Below are positions 63,699 to 64,000 of a DNA stretch of 64,000 nt, in pieces; position 1 is the first letter of the stretch, and the number at the start of each line of letters is the position of its first letter. The position numbers and the translations under genes are program-made. Source of the DNA: Rhodobacterales bacterium (lineage in GTDB: Bacteria > Pseudomonadota > Alphaproteobacteria > Rhizobiales > Stappiaceae). The DNA is taken from the NCBI GenBank assembly GCA_008107755.1, contig VIRH01000137.1, positions 62,001-126,000 of the forward strand, written 5' to 3'. Under the pieces are notes generated by a model. The model had not been told where the DNA came from and ran no database searches. It was given only the letters and a program-made list of their open reading frames with translations.

Positions 63699-64000
63699 TC
63701 AGTCTCTTTTCATGCTTTCGTCGATGCAGATCTGAACCGGACACCTGACGCCGTGTTTCGTTGTCACGAAGGTGGTCCGCAGGCTCTGGCCGACCAGGCA
63801 GTATTTTCGTCCGTTAACATAGCGATCGAAACGGACCTCACCGGTCTTGAGGTTGATTGCCCCGTACTGCTGGACCAATGCCTGGGTCTGCTTGCAGGTG
63901 AGGGTTTCGGTGTTCGGCTGCCGCCTGGTCTGGGCCTCGGCCCCTGCCGACAGCATGACAAGCGAACAAACGACCACGCCGGCCCGAAGCGCGGTTCGGG
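63699..64000 (-). CDS. Small secreted cysteine-containing protein (5' end outside window)
   Basis: The frame is open to the right edge, giving at least 100 residues. The visible start, RTALRAGVVVCSLVMLSAGAEAQT, gives most of a signal peptide (positions beyond the edge hold the true start; a GTG at 63977 lies within it and is not favoured). The mature part of about 78 residues has four cysteines (LTCKQ, KYCLVG, VRCPVQICID), likely two disulphides, and I do not recognise its family. A periplasmic location is inferred. Confidence 0.68.
   Translation of the reverse strand, partial: RTALRAGVVVCSLVMLSAGAEAQTRRQPNTETLTCKQTQALVQQYGAINLKTGEVRFDRYVNGRKYCLVGQSLRTTFVTTKHGVRCPVQICIDESMKRD

Overview
The window reads as a chromosomal segment of a GC-rich alphaproteobacterium, most likely in the Hyphomicrobiales (Rhizobiales) and possibly a marine Stappiaceae-type organism (Stappia, Labrenzia or Roseibium). 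This placement is inferred from gene content: a BMP-type nucleoside ABC transporter under a SorC-type regulator, DUF1194 and DUF1127 proteins, a short PutA without a DNA-binding domain but with a divergent Lrp regulator, and palindromic elements of the rhizobial REP type. No rRNA, tRNA, CRISPR array, insertion sequence, phage gene or integrase was recognised.

Left part (1-16205): a nucleoside uptake and breakdown island, almost all on the minus strand. It runs from a SorC-family regulator through two tandem BMP-family binding proteins, a double-domain ABC ATPase and two permeases, then cytidine deaminase (cdd), purine nucleoside phosphorylase, deoC, deoA, deoB and adenosine deaminase. Nucleosides would be imported, deaminated, phosphorolysed to free base plus (deoxy)ribose-1-phosphate, isomerised by DeoB and cleaved by DeoC into central metabolites. 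Beyond it lie a beta-hydroxyacid dehydrogenase, an MFS transporter and, cut by the left edge, a DUF1688/URC4 protein of the alternative uracil catabolism pathway, which may consume the released uracil.

Middle part (16206-35470): a secreted VWA/DUF1194 protein behind a long AT-rich upstream region; the mgsA-glk-hrpB run; putA with a divergent Lrp-type activator; an ABC transporter of the YnjBCD family; a bacterioferritin-Bfd pair whose bacterioferritin lacks the usual haem-ligand methionine; an SDR; a large chemoreceptor; and a TTC38-like TPR protein.

Right part (35471-64000): a DUF2946-PepSY membrane pair; two RNA methyltransferase genes with an SDR and YtoQ; a cold-shock-like protein with altered RNA-binding motifs followed by a TPR-methyltransferase; a carboxylesterase; an acidic orphan protein; an M42 peptidase; a patatin-like protein with an unusual active-site tripeptide; mepA; several regulator-enzyme pairs (TetR/homocysteine methyltransferase, LysR/GNAT, MerR-SDR, LysR/tautomerase, LysR/DUF1127 micro-protein); lepA; a PhnA-family protein; and pheS-[membrane protein]-pheT. 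A small periplasmic protein is cut by the right edge.

I found no clear defence or mobile system. The most promising points are the palindrome-dense segment before the PNP gene, the haem-ligand loss in bacterioferritin, the patatin active-site change, the degenerate cold-shock protein, the 19-bp palindrome near 35700 and the uncharacterised membrane protein inside the pheST operon.
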